Below are positions 40,681 through 50,600 of a DNA stretch of 64,000 bases, piece after piece. The position numbers and the translations under genes are program-made. The first letter of the stretch is position 1. Each line of letters begins with the position of its first letter. The notes below the pieces were generated by a model. That model had not been told where the DNA came from. It made no database searches and worked only from the letters and a program-made list of their open reading frames with translations. This DNA comes from Protula sp. h YS-2021 (taxonomy: Eukaryota > Annelida > Polychaeta > Sabellida > Serpulidae), in the NCBI GenBank assembly GCA_949752745.1, contig OX457034.1, forward strand, positions 4,601,105 through 4,665,104, read 5' to 3'.

Positions 40681-43600
40681 CCATAGCCTTGTAATGTCCA
40701 TGCGCTAAGGTGGAATAGCCATCACTCATCACATATCGCTTGTCGTCATATGGGGAGAGGGCTACTTTCCTCAACTTCTCCGAGAAAAGCTGGTGACTAT
40801 GACTTCGGATAATGTGTCCTGTAGCCATCGTTTGAGTTTTCTTAAACAAACTGTCTCTATACTGCACATGTTTAATGCGTCTTTGACAAGCTTGAGTGAT
40901 GCCTTTAGCTGTATGTTTTTCTTTCCCACCGCACAATAAACTGTACATTTTCGGTCTGAGTCCAACAAACTCTTCAATAGGGACGCCTGCCGTCTCATCC
41001 TTCATTTTCCCAAGCACTTTTTTGTTCACGTTGGAATGTAGGAAGTGATCTGGCGGATAGTCACTTGTGTCGAACAGGTCAGCATCTTGCTGCATATCCT
41101 TGTAGATATCTTCCGTTTCTATGTCGTAACAAAGACTGTCGGTGTCGCTGAACAACAACTTGGCATTGGGATACTTGACCATGATGTAGTTGTAATGAAA
41201 GTTGAACATAAGCACTTTGCTGAGGTCGAGAATGGTAAAACCAACTTGAATGGGTTTATCCAGAAGCAAATCCACTTTGCGCAAATGTATCGCGGTCAAA
41301 TCTTCGTTGAAAATTTTGAATTTGTGGAAAGAAGGTTTGGCCACAAGTTTCTTGAACCGCTTTTCCTTGTGAACAAGTTCAACATTGATTCGCTTTCTCA
41401 CATTTTCCATGGTTTTGCCAAACACTGAGTTGTTCATCAGTTTGAAGAAGTCTTTCTCAAATGGGTTCTTGGCCAATTTTCTCTTTTCTGTGTTCAAGGT
41501 AATGTATTTTGCCAACCATTTGCTCTGTTCAAACATGATGGCGCGATGTACTTTAGTGACTTTCAACCCCAGTGAGACGTACTGTTGTAAATTCCTGTAA
41601 TGAAGTACATATTTCTTCTTGTCAGACAAGTTAGGAATGAGCTTTTCACTGGATTTCTCTTTCATGTTTAGATCTTTCCGCAGCTTCTGACTGTACTCTG
41701 ACAATTCTTCAACTTTGACACATTTCCGTTCTGGAGCCACTGGGTAGTGATTATGATGATCATGGATTGAATTTGGATATTCTAAATCCACTTCCAAAAT
41801 GAATCCAATGTCGTCATCTTCATCCACATCCATGAAGTCAATGGATTCTGGCTCACTCACCCACATAAATCCTCTTTGTGGCATGCTTTGTGACATGGCC
41901 CAACCATACAAGTTGTTTGCGTCGAGGTACATCAAATAGTTGTTTGGTATCTCAGAATTGTAATCTGCTACGTAGGGATTATTTGCTTTCGCATACTTGT
42001 GTGTGATCACGGATATTCCTCCACGTATGCCTTGCTCAACCATTTGGTACATGTCAATGTCATTGATCAATTCCAACTTCACCTTTGTCGCTTTCAACAT
42101 TGCATCCCACGACAGTCCTGGTGCTGTATAGTAGTGAGCAGGATCCAATTCATATGTGTTGAGACATACGTGACGAAAGTTTTCAAACACGTCAGCCAGC
42201 AGCAACACATCTGATTTTAGGTACAAGTCATGGTATTCGCCAAATGTTGTACAGTTGAATGTCTCCCACACCTTCTGCGCATGCGCATAATCCTCATCGC
42301 TAATGTCTTCTTCACTGAGCAGACTGTAAAACTTGTCCTTGGACGGCAGTTGTGTTTCAGCAAACTTGGATGGCTCATCCACGTAATCATAAGGGTATAC
42401 GCCCTTTCTCAACAGTAAATCTTGTTGGTCACTATTGTGAATGTGTGACGTCATGTTATAAAAGTTGTCTTTCCCTTCTGCCGCTAGGTTGGATACCAAC
42501 TTCTGTAGAGAAGTACTCATGAACTGAAAGCTGTCTGTAAATTTCAGATTGCTCATGGTGAATGCAATATATTTCTCAATGGTGTTGGGAATGACTGTAA
42601 TCGTTTCATCTTTGAATTTTCCAATTTCCTCCATGATAAGGTGACTGTCATAGCCTCGCAAATTGTGGAAAAACACAGGAATGATAAAAGAATCTTTATC
42701 CCCTTGCTGATCCTTTCTAAGTCGGAATTGTAAGTTGCATTCATTGTGTGCTGCTCCACGATATTTGCCATTGATATGGTCATGATCTCTCACACGATCT
42801 GCTCCTAGAGGTTCATGACAAATGTAGCAATCAACAGCGTTCTTAAAATTCTCTTTGTCTTCGCGAGTCATCACCATTTCCTTTGGTCGCTCTAAACCAC
42901 GTACAATACGATCACGTTCATTCAACATATGGTCTAAAAAGACCTTTACAGCATTGTATCCTCGATACACGATTGGTGCACGTGTGTTGTACTGACTCAC
43001 AACTACATAGGCAAAGCTGTTTGGACGATGATGTTGATACTTGTCTTCTTCTTCATGCTTTTGCGTGAAACATTCAAAGTCTGCATAAATCACAAACGGT
43101 GCTCGCTGTTGTTTGGCTACATTCTTAAACTTAACGAATGGTTCCTTGGGAAATGATAAACGTTGCGCGCCATGCTTGCCACACACTTCACGATGCTCAT
43201 CTAAAAGCTCTTGTCGCATAAACCCGTGAAGACAGTTGAAACAATAAAAAGCTGCACCATTATGCTTTGATCGATAAGCCATCAGTCTGCTGAAATTCTT
43301 AATGAGGCAATAATGTCTTGTCTTGTCATTGCTAATCAAAAGCAAGTTGATTTCTCTCGCGCTGTTGGCGCTGGTGTTTCGACTGAGTTGTATAGGAACA
43401 ACGACATCATGTTCATATCCAAACACGTTAATGGACACATCATTCTCCTTTTCAAACTTTGGAATGTCTGTAATCGGTGTTGGAAATGTCATGCCTTCCA
43501 CCTTCAATTCATTCTCAAATAGCTTGTATTGATGCACACGCTGTGGGTCATTGCTTGTTGAAGGGTGAAGGTGAGCCAGTACAGACCATAAGAAACATTT

Positions 43601-44413
43601 ATTGTCTTTATTCTGAATGTTTAACACACCTTTTGTATTCTTCACTTTCTTCGGTAGTGGAATAAAACTACTCGCATCCAGTGGCGCTGACGTAGCTGTA
43701 TGTACTTCAATATATAGTATGTTATCCAATACCCAGCCAGAGCCTTGTCGCTCATGTTCATCAAACTTAGTAAACAATTCTTTATAGGCGTCTGGCAAGT
43801 CCTGCTCAATATCTGCTGGGTTGTATGCTGTATATGTTGGACTGCTGATAAATGAATTATCCACTTGTTCTACCATAACACCTTCAGCATTCGCTGTCAG
43901 TTTCTTGAAACGTGCATGAACGACAATGTACCATTTCATTCCATAGTTTAAGGTCTCCAACAAATGTGTCTTGATACGGTTCTCTTGTTGTCGCATTTCA
44001 AGCAGTAAATCCGATCCATCCTCAGACTCAAATCGTCTTTCCTGTGCGTTTTCTCCCAGACTAACCCTTCTACCTCTCCCTACTTGTCCTGTTTTTTCTT
44101 TCTGTGAAACATGTTCTTCATGAGACGCATTTTCCATCTCAGCTGGTATGCATGCATGTGCCTCAAATGTATCCATAGATGGAAATATTTTAATGCATTC
44201 ACAGCAGAGGACTGGATGAGGTCTGATAACACCATCTTGTACCGTCTTTCGTCTCTTGGCTTCAATCATCTCAACAAGCTCTTCATTAGCACGTTTCATC
44301 TTAGCACGTTTCATCTTAGCTGGTTTGCATGTATGTGTTTCGAACAATTCCAGAGATGGAAATGTCACATTACAATCATGACAGACGACTAATGTGTCTG
44401 AATTAGATGCCAT
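40676..44413 (-). CDS. protein-primed family B DNA polymerase of Polinton type
   Basis: 1245 residues from the ATG in ACAACAATGG (complement at 44413). It copies the element from protein-primed ends. Exonuclease motifs: YADFECF (about 443-449), HNLRGYDSHLI (583-593), YLKSD (731-735). Polymerase motifs: A DANNLYG (831-837), B KLMNNSVFGK (991-1000), C SDTDSL (1089-1094), then a PKMYSL KxY region (about 1154-1159). The N-terminal extension bears two unusual zinc fingers (11-29 and 70-88, CxxC...HxC), a third C2HC finger (391-411), the NKDNKCFLWSVLAHLHP block and an endonuclease-VII-like insert (CYICHEPL...RVRDHDHINGKYRG, 529-555). No frameshift or stop. Its promoter lies just inside the right terminal repeat. 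Confidence 0.96.
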   Translation of the reverse strand: MASNSDTLVVCHDCNVTFPSLELFETHTCKPAKMKRAKMKRANEELVEMIEAKRRKTVQDGVIRPHPVLCCECIKIFPSMDTFEAHACIPAEMENASHEEHVSQKEKTGQVGRGRRVSLGENAQERRFESEDGSDLLLEMRQQENRIKTHLLETLNYGMKWYIVVHARFKKLTANAEGVMVEQVDNSFISSPTYTAYNPADIEQDLPDAYKELFTKFDEHERQGSGWVLDNILYIEVHTATSAPLDASSFIPLPKKVKNTKGVLNIQNKDNKCFLWSVLAHLHPSTSNDPQRVHQYKLFENELKVEGMTFPTPITDIPKFEKENDVSINVFGYEHDVVVPIQLSRNTSANSAREINLLLISNDKTRHYCLIKNFSRLMAYRSKHNGAAFYCFNCLHGFMRQELLDEHREVCGKHGAQRLSFPKEPFVKFKNVAKQQRAPFVIYADFECFTQKHEEEDKYQHHRPNSFAYVVVSQYNTRAPIVYRGYNAVKVFLDHMLNERDRIVRGLERPKEMVMTREDKENFKNAVDCYICHEPLGADRVRDHDHINGKYRGAAHNECNLQFRLRKDQQGDKDSFIIPVFFHNLRGYDSHLIMEEIGKFKDETITVIPNTIEKYIAFTMSNLKFTDSFQFMSTSLQKLVSNLAAEGKDNFYNMTSHIHNSDQQDLLLRKGVYPYDYVDEPSKFAETQLPSKDKFYSLLSEEDISDEDYAHAQKVWETFNCTTFGEYHDLYLKSDVLLLADVFENFRHVCLNTYELDPAHYYTAPGLSWDAMLKATKVKLELINDIDMYQMVEQGIRGGISVITHKYAKANNPYVADYNSEIPNNYLMYLDANNLYGWAMSQSMPQRGFMWVSEPESIDFMDVDEDDDIGFILEVDLEYPNSIHDHHNHYPVAPERKCVKVEELSEYSQKLRKDLNMKEKSSEKLIPNLSDKKKYVLHYRNLQQYVSLGLKVTKVHRAIMFEQSKWLAKYITLNTEKRKLAKNPFEKDFFKLMNNSVFGKTMENVRKRINVELVHKEKRFKKLVAKPSFHKFKIFNEDLTAIHLRKVDLLLDKPIQVGFTILDLSKVLMFNFHYNYIMVKYPNAKLLFSDTDSLCYDIETEDIYKDMQQDADLFDTSDYPPDHFLHSNVNKKVLGKMKDETAGVPIEEFVGLRPKMYSLLCGGKEKHTAKGITQACQRRIKHVQYRDSLFKKTQTMATGHIIRSHSHQLFSEKLRKVALSPYDDKRYVMSDGYSTLAHGHYKAMV

Positions 44414-44470
44414 TGTTGTTGTCACGTCAATTGCTTAAACTGATATGATGAAATGTAGGTCTCACTCATC

Positions 44471-44480
44471 CTATTTATAC
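44471..44480 (-). promoter_or_regulatory. TATA box of polymerase B gene
   Basis: GTATAAATAG on the minus strand, 58-67 bases upstream of the 44413 ATG. Directly upstream, at 44510-44551, is the inner end of the right terminal repeat (GCGATGTGTTCTGACGATAC), whose inverted copy stands 10-60 bases before the first plus-strand gene. Confidence 0.7.
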
Positions 44481-44509
44481 CACCTAGGCATGTATTGCAG
44501 AGACATCTA

Positions 44510-45757
44510 GCGGAGAGCGATGTGTTCTGACGATACCTGAAAGCATTAAGAAAAGAAAAGCATAATATATTTTCAAAAAAAAAATTAAATTTTGGTTTAG
44601 AACCCTGATTTTTACCCTACTACACCATAGTAAAATGTTCAAACTTATTTTCTACATCATATTTTGTCAAAAAACAAAATTTGTTAAAGTTGGTCTAAAA
44701 CCCTCATTTTTACCCTACTACACCATGGTAAAATGTTTAAACTTATTTTATACATAATATTTTGTCAAAAAACAAAATTTGTTAAAATTGGTCTAGAACC
44801 ACCATTTTTCCACTACTATGACTTTAGAATATTCAAATAAGTAGCATGCTAAAATGTTCAAACTTATTTTATATATTATATGGTGTTAAAAAACTACATT
44901 TGTTAAATGTGTTTTAGAAGTGCCATTTTCCAACTACTATAACTTAAAACATAACATTGGACTTAACGTAGGGAAAATCCCATTCCTTCTCAAATTTATT
45001 GATTGTTCCCACACTCGAGCGCACTCTGAAATTATCGATCGGTTTTCCCTCACACTCTGTACGAGTGCACTCTTAAATTTCTCAGTCTCAAAAAAAAAAA
45101 AAAAAAAAAAAAAAAAATGACTTACCACAAGTCATTGGTTAATTTGTCTTCCAATCTTGCACTTCCCTTTTCCAAAGAATAACCAAATCTTTCACTTCTC
45201 TTTTCCAATGAATAGCTAATGTTTCACTTCCTTTTTCCAAAGAATAGTCAATGTTTCACTTCGTCTCCTATGTGTATTCCAGTCAATCCATCGATTGTTC
45301 TTCAACAGCACAACACAATAGGTAAGAGCAACTGTTTTCACTTTTTTTTCCCCATGTGTATCCAACGGCAGCCAGAGCTTGAATGATGCATATGTGCACA
45401 GACAAGGTGTTCTTATAGGAGTGCTGAATCACATACTATGGTTGGTCCATGATGGTTTGGCAATGCAATGATTAGAGTGGTGACAACCCAACCTTTTTAT
45501 ACTACTGACGGTGAGCCGTGAGCCAGCGGCGTAAAAAGTAGCCGGGAGGGGGGGGGGGGGGGGCTCACTAGGTAGCTGGGCCGGGGGGGGGGTCAGTCCC
45601 GACTGCCTACTAGGGGGGGGGTCGGTCCATAGTATGTCCCGAGGGGGGGGGGGTCCCATGGTATTTAGTTCTCTACCAGGGGGGGGGGGTCTAGAAAGTA
45701 TGACGTCACAAAATGCGGGAATCTCTCGTGCGGTGATTCTCTCGTTTCTCAACTACT
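44510..45757. repeat. right terminal inverted repeat region of the Polinton
   Basis: Counterpart of 30508-31320 in inverted order: inner block 44510-44551, then an extra 409-bp segment (44552-44960), then 44961-45086 (CTTAACGTAGGGAAAATCCC, then ATCGATCGGTTTTCCC), an A tract of about 28 bases and a unique part. The outer G-rich block at about 45540-45757 ends in CTCGTTTCTCAACTACT. 45150-45290 has four units with CACTTC...TTTTCCAA(A/T)GAATA not found on the left. Confidence 0.88.
44552..44960. repeat. 409-bp AT-rich tandem-repeat insert in the right terminal repeat
   Basis: Absent from the left repeat, where the flanking words CCCTACGTTAAGT and CTTAATGCTTTCAGG are adjacent. It consists of three to four units of about 100 bp with CCCTACTACACCAT(A/G)GTAAAATGTT and TTTTGTCAAAAAACAAAATT, then degenerates. 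It may be an insertion or a replication/transcription control region. Confidence 0.75.
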
Positions 45758-45763
45758 AATAGG
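45758..45763 (+). repeat. right target-site duplication AATAGG
   Basis: Identical to 30502-30507, directly after the inverted AG terminus. Confidence 0.9.
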
Positions 45764-45857
45764 TTTACTGTATATCTTTGTTACCACTGACTTACGCTCG
45801 GATGTGAATCATGGGTTATTTTTATCCCTACTTCCAGGTACAATCTAGAGATTTTTG

Positions 45858-45971
45858 GAACGGGCTATTGTATTAGCAGGAATAGATGGACAAATCTTCT
45901 CTGACAAGTCATTTCGCTCCACCGGAGCCACCTATTCTGTTAATTTTCGTGACCCGGATGCAGGTGGGTAA
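45858..45971 (+). pseudogene. fragment resembling a tyrosine recombinase domain
   Basis: A 37-codon open segment with ERAIVLAGIDG, FSDKSFRSTGATYSV and DPDAGG. The motif F-R-S-T-G-A-T after A-G-I/L resembles the region around the catalytic H-x-x-R box of tyrosine recombinases in DIRS/Ngaro/Crypton-type elements. Too short for certainty, with no flanking coding sequence. Probably an exon-sized relic in the host flank. Confidence 0.35.
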
Positions 45972-47859
45972 AAGAGTTGCTCACTATTTATGGAAAATTA
46001 CATACATAACAAGCCACCTAGTCGTTACGCACATTGCATGATTCATCCTGTGTATTTCTCTTTATGTGGCATATTCACTTTATTTACAGTTGTAAAATAG
46101 ATGATGTATTGAAAATTTTCTGTTAATATAATACGCTTCGAACACTTTTCAGCTGTTTTATTTCCCTCCATTTTTGAAAATACAAAAAAAAAAAAAAATA
46201 AAAATAAATAAATAAAATAAAATTAACGTAGATTTCACAAAATTAATTTCACAGCTCAGCCAATAGTCTTTATACAGTGGGTACATTCTTTTTAGATTTT
46301 TCAGAAAAATGCAAATCCACTTTCCAAACAAACAGAGAAACTTCATCTCACCGCCCAAAAGATCACGTCTCCAAAAATCGGGAAATAAAAAAAACAAAAC
46401 ACAAATATAGTTATTTGGTGCTTATTTCAGAGAAACATGCAATTTATACATGTCCTGAAATATATCCTGTGACAATTGTTTGTTAGGTCATTGGGTGAAA
46501 TGTGATCTGTTTATCTAATAAATTTCCTACTACTTCAGAAGTACCGACGGTGATGTAGATTTTGCCTCAACCTATAGTTATTGACTTTAAACCTTTGGGC
46601 CCCCGTGTATCTCTTTATACACACTGCAATCACATCTAAAATTTTCCTTGAACTAAACTTCTACTCGTAAATATCTATATGTCATATGCGTTTAGGCAAA
46701 TAAATTGTAGAAATGCCTTTGTTTACATTTCCGCAATTTTCTATCTGGCCTTCCGCAGAGAAAATTTCCGAGACAAAAACCGTCTCTAGATAACGAGAAA
46801 TTTTCCAAAAGAACACCTCTCGTTTCTCCAAGAGTCTCTTGGTTTTCCGAGACGGTCCAAAAGAACGTACCAAGTATTGTTTGAGTACCGTTTTCAGTTA
46901 TTTACCGCATATTTACTACATAATAGCGTTGTTAATTAAACGTAAAAAGCAAATGTTAACAGCTTATGTAATGTGAAACAGCGAGAAGGCATTTCTCAGT
47001 CTTCCTCTCGTAGTGGGACCTTGAATTATCGCTCATCTATTCATCCTCGCGCCAGTTTGCACTTTATGAATTTTGTTGATTTTGCCAGTTTTTTTCCTAT
47101 AAGTGCTTTTTCTCTCTTTGCAAGATCAAATATAAATACAGTTTACTCCACTGATATGTGGAATTTGTTTTTATTTGAACACTCTTAATATGTGGGAAAA
47201 AAACAATGTATGTTCCATCCCTCGTAAAGCCATCACTTTGATGGAAAAGTTCTTGGAAAGAATGTCAAGGTTTCAGTCTTGAGTTACAGCAGTTTAAATT
47301 TGGTCTTGCAAAGAGAGTAAAAGCACTTGTAGGGTGACAAAATGACCGCAAAAAGTAAAAAAAAAAACAAAAAAAAACGCGAATTCGTCCCAGATTTTTC
47401 CAAAAAATATATACGAGGGAGAGGAGATAAAATTGGCTAGAGTAGATCGTAATTGATGACAACAAAATGCTAAATTTCATCTCCACTAAATAAGCCAGCT
47501 GCAAGTTTTGCAACTCTGCCGACTTAAACATACATCGATCATTTTGTGATATTTGACAAAACAAATTTGTTTTTAATTCAGGGTTCTCTCATGTTTCCAT
47601 CTCCCGAAAACAGGAATAACTCTGGGACATAATTTGTTTTGAACCACGGAAGATGTCCTCTTTCATTTCACCAATTTGGATCTACTGTAGCCATTCATTC
47701 TCCCCCCTCGTAGAAACGATTATGAAGAACAGAGGAATTCCATTTTGTAGTTTCGTACATGCACTTCGAAATTGAAAAATTCCATTATTTGAGTTTTATA
47801 AGCCTGATATAGCCTTAATAGCTGCGAGTAGTTGAAAATATTTTCCAATTGACGGTTCT
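45972..47859. other. host intergenic sequence, no gene recognised
   Basis: A/T tracts at 46184-46225 and 47356-47380. At 46740-46870 short quasi-palindromic words of the type GAGAAATTTTC/GAAAATTTCC occur. No supported open frame. Confidence 0.5.
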
Positions 47860-48989
47860 ATCAACTTTTCATGTATGTCACGTGATAAGGGCAGGTGTAT
47901 AACGTCATTACGTAAAATTGTTGTGTGCGAAATTTCTCAGCTGCTGAACATCGAAGAAAGTTTAAACTTGGTGGGATTGTTGCTTGGTTGGTCCGAAAGA
48001 AACTATTTTTTTTTCGCGAGTACAACGAAAGAATGCAGCGTATGACGTCACCGCGTAAAATATGTTTATATTTTGAACGAGATCTTGTATCCATAATATC
48101 TCGATAGCGGAAAGTCGTGTCGACTAAAACTTTTATATAGATATTCCTTGGTTCAGTCAGACGATTGTTTTAACTTTTGACGGGTAAAAAATTATCAAAA
48201 TATCTCGACATCGGAAAGTAGGATCGGCTTTAAATTTGGTGTAGTTATTCCTCGGATAAGTCGCACGGTTTGATTGAACGTTATTAAACTCGTATAGAAA
48301 ATAAAGAAAGGTGCATAACATCAACACCCTCTTCCCCGCCTCCCCATTTTAGCTTCTTTGTTAACTAAGCATAGGTGTTAACTACGCTGGGGATTTCAGC
48401 GTTTTCCAGAAGATTCTTAAGTGTTCCTGCATTCTTTAGAAAGCTTCAAAACAGTAACAGCATTACTGTCGGTCCATTGCTATTTGTTATTGCCTGAAAT
48501 GGAGCGTTTTGTGCGTTTCTCATCCACGTAAAAATGCCACTCAGTCAGGTGTCAGTGTTAGTTGTGGTGCATGGTGAAGTCGTTATACACGAAGTCATGT
48601 AATGCCATTGTCGTATTTATAGGTGTAAGCAGGTCTAGCTTTTGGTTTTTTTTTTCACCGCATACTTGATTCGGTTGCCAAAGTGTTCTATATATAGGAG
48701 CTATTTGTATCGATTAGCATTGTTTGGAGAAGCATTTTTCGCTATTAAAGTGGGTCAGCTGATATCTTGTATTATGAGAAGCGGCTCACCACTTTGGCAC
48801 GGAAATGTCTCCTCCTCCCACGGAGGTGCGTCATCTGATGCGCAGTTGTTAAGAATGTCTTTCTAGTGCTTTTTGGCGATGGGAATGTACGAAGACAAGG
48901 TAGTATATCATGGCTATAACTACACTTAGGGTACAGACCGTTACCTTTGCCATGGGTAAAATGGTTAGACTTTCGTGTAAAGTCGGACC

Positions 48990-49926
48990 GGTTCCTAGTC
49001 AACTGGGCGCCAAGTTAACTGGGCGCCAAGTCAACTGTTCGACAGAAAAGTCAACTGGGCGACAAAAAAGTCAACTGGGCGACAAAAGAAGTCACCTGGG
49101 CGACAAAAAATCTTATGTTTTACATTTTGGACTTCATGCAAAATGGTTATTTGTAGAGATTAGGAAATCATGAAATTTGAATTACAAAAAAATCTGTCTC
49201 TACTATCAACTAACTCTTTATTTCACTATAATCAAGCGTGTACAAACAGAGATAAAAGTGAGTTCTAATCCGTCTCAAACATTGAACTTAACGCATATAT
49301 AATTGCCATTCTCTGACACATTTTCTTGTGATCCTTGAAATCCGATAGAGAAACCCCTGATCCCCTGAAAGCACACCCAGTAACTGCTATCGCCCTCAGT
49401 AAAGGAGTTCACATAAATTGCAATTACCAAGAGCAAGCGGAGTGCCGTCTCTGGTGTTTTCAAATGTAGTCCTTATGTGCAATTTATTGATTTAATATTG
49501 TAATCAAAACATCTATCTATAAAAGAAAAAAGGGTGCTTAGCCACGTTGAATCGACTTCATTTCCATTGCAATTAAAAGGAGTTTACATACATTAGAATT
49601 AAAAAGAGTTCACATAAATTGCAATTAGAGTAATCGGAGTGCCGTCTGTGATGTGTTCAAACGTTTCCACTGATGTCCAATTCATTAGTTTGGTAGTGAA
49701 TCAATAATTCTAAACATGATGGTAAATGGTTGAGTACTAAAATGTTTCAAGCAATTTATTTTTTTTTTGTCGCCGAGTTGACTTCTACTGTCGCCCAGTT
49801 GACTTTTTTTGGTCGCCCAGTTGAACATTTTTGTCGCCCGGTTGACCCCAGAGTTGTCGCCCAGTTGACTTATTTGTCGCCCAGTTGACTCGCCCAGTTG
49901 ACTTGGCGCCTAGTTGACCAGTTACC
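48990..49926. mobile_element. MITE with 9-bp target duplication (Mutator-like type)
   Basis: 937 bp, ends GGTTCCTAGTCAACTGGGCGCC and the inverse of GGTAACTGGTCAACTAGGCG, flanked by AGTCGGACC at 48981-48989 and 49927-49935. Copy 1 of the host repeat (near 19049) has an uninterrupted AGTCATACC at this point, confirming the empty site. Both ends carry several copies of GTCAACTGGGCGAC. The interior is AT-rich and non-coding. 9-bp duplications and long inverted ends suggest a Mutator-like superfamily. Confidence 0.85.
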
Positions 49927-50412
49927 AGTCGGACCTACATTAAATAGCTGGGGGGAGGGGGGGGGGGGCGTGTGGAGGATTGATGGTTAGCAAAAAAAAA
50001 AAACCCGACCACCTTTAAGACCTGGATAAAAAAATGTAAAGTAAGACCCGTTTGTCGTGGCCCCTTCCAGATTCGGGTAAAACCTGCCTGTCTTGACCAA
50101 CTTCCAGATCCGGATAAAAATGTAACATACAGTTAAACTACTGTAGTGACCAACTTGAGATCTGGATATAAGAAGGACCTAAAGTAAAACCCGTTTTAGC
50201 GATCATCTTCCATACTCGGATGAAAAAAGACGTCCATTTTTATCTGTTTAAGTGACCACCATCTGTTTTGTTTAGCTTGAATTTCTTACAATGAATTATG
50301 GGTATGTTTGCAGAAATGAATATTTTATTTCAGTAATTGAAAAAAGAAAGAGGGGGTGGGGGAGAGGAATAGGATTATGCCATAATATGAAATTTTTAAA
50401 AATTTTTCCAGT

Positions 50413-50460
50413 GAAATATTTCATGAAATATTTCAAGAAATATTTCATTCGAAATATTTC
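50413..50460. repeat. four copies of the palindrome GAAATATTTC
   Basis: GAAATATTTC at 50413, 50425, 50437 and 50451, spaced 12-14 bp, inside a segment missing from repeat copy 1 and followed by ATACCAGCCCTGG. Can form alternative hairpins; origin unknown. Confidence 0.85.
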
Positions 50461-50600
50461 ATACCAGCCCTGGATTATGGGTTTAGTCGGGGAGACATTT
50501 GTTTTTGTTTACAAAAACAAGAAACTAAGAAGGTATCGATTGAAAGTGTATAATATAAGCCTGTACTCTTATGTTTTGTGTGCACTGGCCGCTCTAATAG

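Larger units (their letters stand above)
30508..45757. mobile_element. complete Polinton/Maverick (adintovirus-like) element, 15,250 bp
   Basis: Ends are 5'-AGTAGTTGAGAAACGAGAGA at 30508 and its inverse at 45757, starting with AG as in other Polintons and flanked by AATAGG on both sides. It contains the full core set: retroviral-type integrase, packaging ATPase, adenain-like protease, minor and major capsid proteins, and protein-primed DNA polymerase B, plus eleven accessory genes. I see no stop or frameshift in any core gene. Two transcription units converge at about 39.1 kb. The perfect target duplication and intact frames argue for recent insertion. Such elements replicate via polymerase B and are thought able to form virions in some hosts; that is family knowledge, not shown here. 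Confidence 0.96.
47860..50600 (+). repeat. dispersed repeat block, copy 2
   Basis: Collinear with 17190-19640: TTTCTCAGCTGCTGAACATCG, CGTTACTATCGGTCCATTGC-like words (48460), GCATACTTGATTCGGTTGCC (48660), GAATGTACGAAGACAAGG (48884), the CCAGATCCGGATAAAAATGT repeats (50030-50240) and TTGTTTACAAAAACAAGAAA at the right. It differs by fewer left-end tandem units, an inserted MITE (48990-49926) and an inserted palindrome-rich segment near 50380-50475. Confidence 0.8.

Noticed and set aside
41045..43665. Plus-strand frames of 60-127 codons opposite the polymerase
   Set aside because: Antisense shadows of the 3.7-kb polymerase gene.
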